A stretch of 32,459 bases of DNA from Planctomycetota bacterium. GTDB lineage: Bacteria; Planctomycetota; UBA1135; GCA-002686595. A program made the translations under genes and the position numbers. Positions 32,335-32,459 of the stretch are shown here, piece after piece. The DNA is taken from the NCBI GenBank assembly GCA_028823395.1, contig JAPKBO010000014.1, forward strand, positions 1 to 32,459, in the 5' to 3' direction. Each line of letters opens with the position of its first letter. The first letter of the stretch is position 1. The notes under the pieces are model-generated. The model had not been told where the DNA came from. It worked only from the letters and a program-made list of their open reading frames with translations, and did no database searches.

Positions 32335-32459
32335 ATGGGCGGTGTCCAAGAATTCGGAATGGTCGTGGCCCGGCTTGAAGAGGTCCTCGACTGGGTGGCC
32401 CTAGGCCACGAATACTGTCACGAAGGCGGAGAGGCTTTCTTTGAGGAAGAGCAACGTGC
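32335..32459 (+). CDS. Unrecognised protein, 5' part only
   Basis: An open frame from ATG 32335 runs to the window end (41 residues seen) and starts MGGVQEFGMVVARLEEVLDW. The residue mix is acidic with several Cys/His (ALGHEYCHEGG). No family is recognised. It begins 34 bases after the permease stop, so it may be in the same transcript. There is no good ribosome site; a TTG at 32332 is another possible start. Confidence is limited by the short visible part. Confidence 0.4.
   Translation, partial: MGGVQEFGMVVARLEEVLDWVALGHEYCHEGGEAFFEEEQR

Overview
The window is about 32.5 kb of gene-dense, GC-rich bacterial chromosome with no gap longer than about 220 bases. I found no rRNA, tRNA, CRISPR array, transposase, integrase or phage gene, so it reads as ordinary chromosomal DNA. 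The most likely host is a planctomycete (Planctomycetota), perhaps one of the poorly sampled deep lineages. This rests on two lipoprotein sulfatases, a TPR plus CRTAC1 (FG-GAP/ASPIC-UnbV) gene pair, GspG-like pseudopilins, a large secreted mosaic protein with squalene-cyclase-like repeats and a discoidin-like end, and a secreted esterase whose C-terminal domain I recall as common on exported proteins of such lineages. The assignment is inference from gene content only.

Layout. (1) 1-3355, minus strand: a probable four-gene operon running nfeD, SPFH/stomatin, a double gamma-glutamylcyclotransferase-like protein and an L-asparaginase cut by the left edge. (2) 3575-8460, plus: a YhaO/SbcD-like nuclease and a YhaN/SbcC-like ATPase overlapping by 4 bases, a DNA-end-processing pair. 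(3) 8447-18120, minus: a tightly packed six-gene operon. Read in transcription order it encodes a secreted 1131-residue mosaic protein, a glucuronokinase-like GHMP kinase, a sugar-1-phosphate nucleotidyltransferase, a Gfo/Idh/MocA oxidoreductase and two lipoprotein sulfatases. (4) 18190-19247, plus: two small pseudopilin-like proteins. (5) 19319-21234: a redox-disulfide/rhodanese protein (minus) divergent from a secreted PHB-depolymerase-like esterase (plus). (6) 21246-25488, minus: an iron-sulfur/NrfD membrane fusion and a molybdopterin oxidoreductase, forming a two-gene respiratory complex without visible export signals. (7) 25603-32300, plus: an alpha/beta-hydrolase that has lost its nucleophile, the TPR/CRTAC1 pair, and an APC permease fused to EIIA-like and TrkA-C-like regulatory domains. 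An unrecognised gene runs off the right edge.

How parts may work together. In region 3 the surface sulfatases could strip sulfate from a glycan while the kinase, nucleotidyltransferase and dehydrogenase handle a uronic-acid-type sugar inside; the same enzymes could instead build a nucleotide sugar for the cell surface. Region 6 looks like an electron-transfer complex that couples an unknown molybdenum-dependent reaction, probably on the cytoplasmic side, to the quinone pool. Nothing here is a clearly recognisable new defence or mobile system. The most unusual items are the cytoplasm-facing two-gene molybdoenzyme complex, the sulfatase/uronate operon with its nested-domain secreted protein, the permease-EIIA-TrkA-C fusion and the pseudoenzyme hydrolase.
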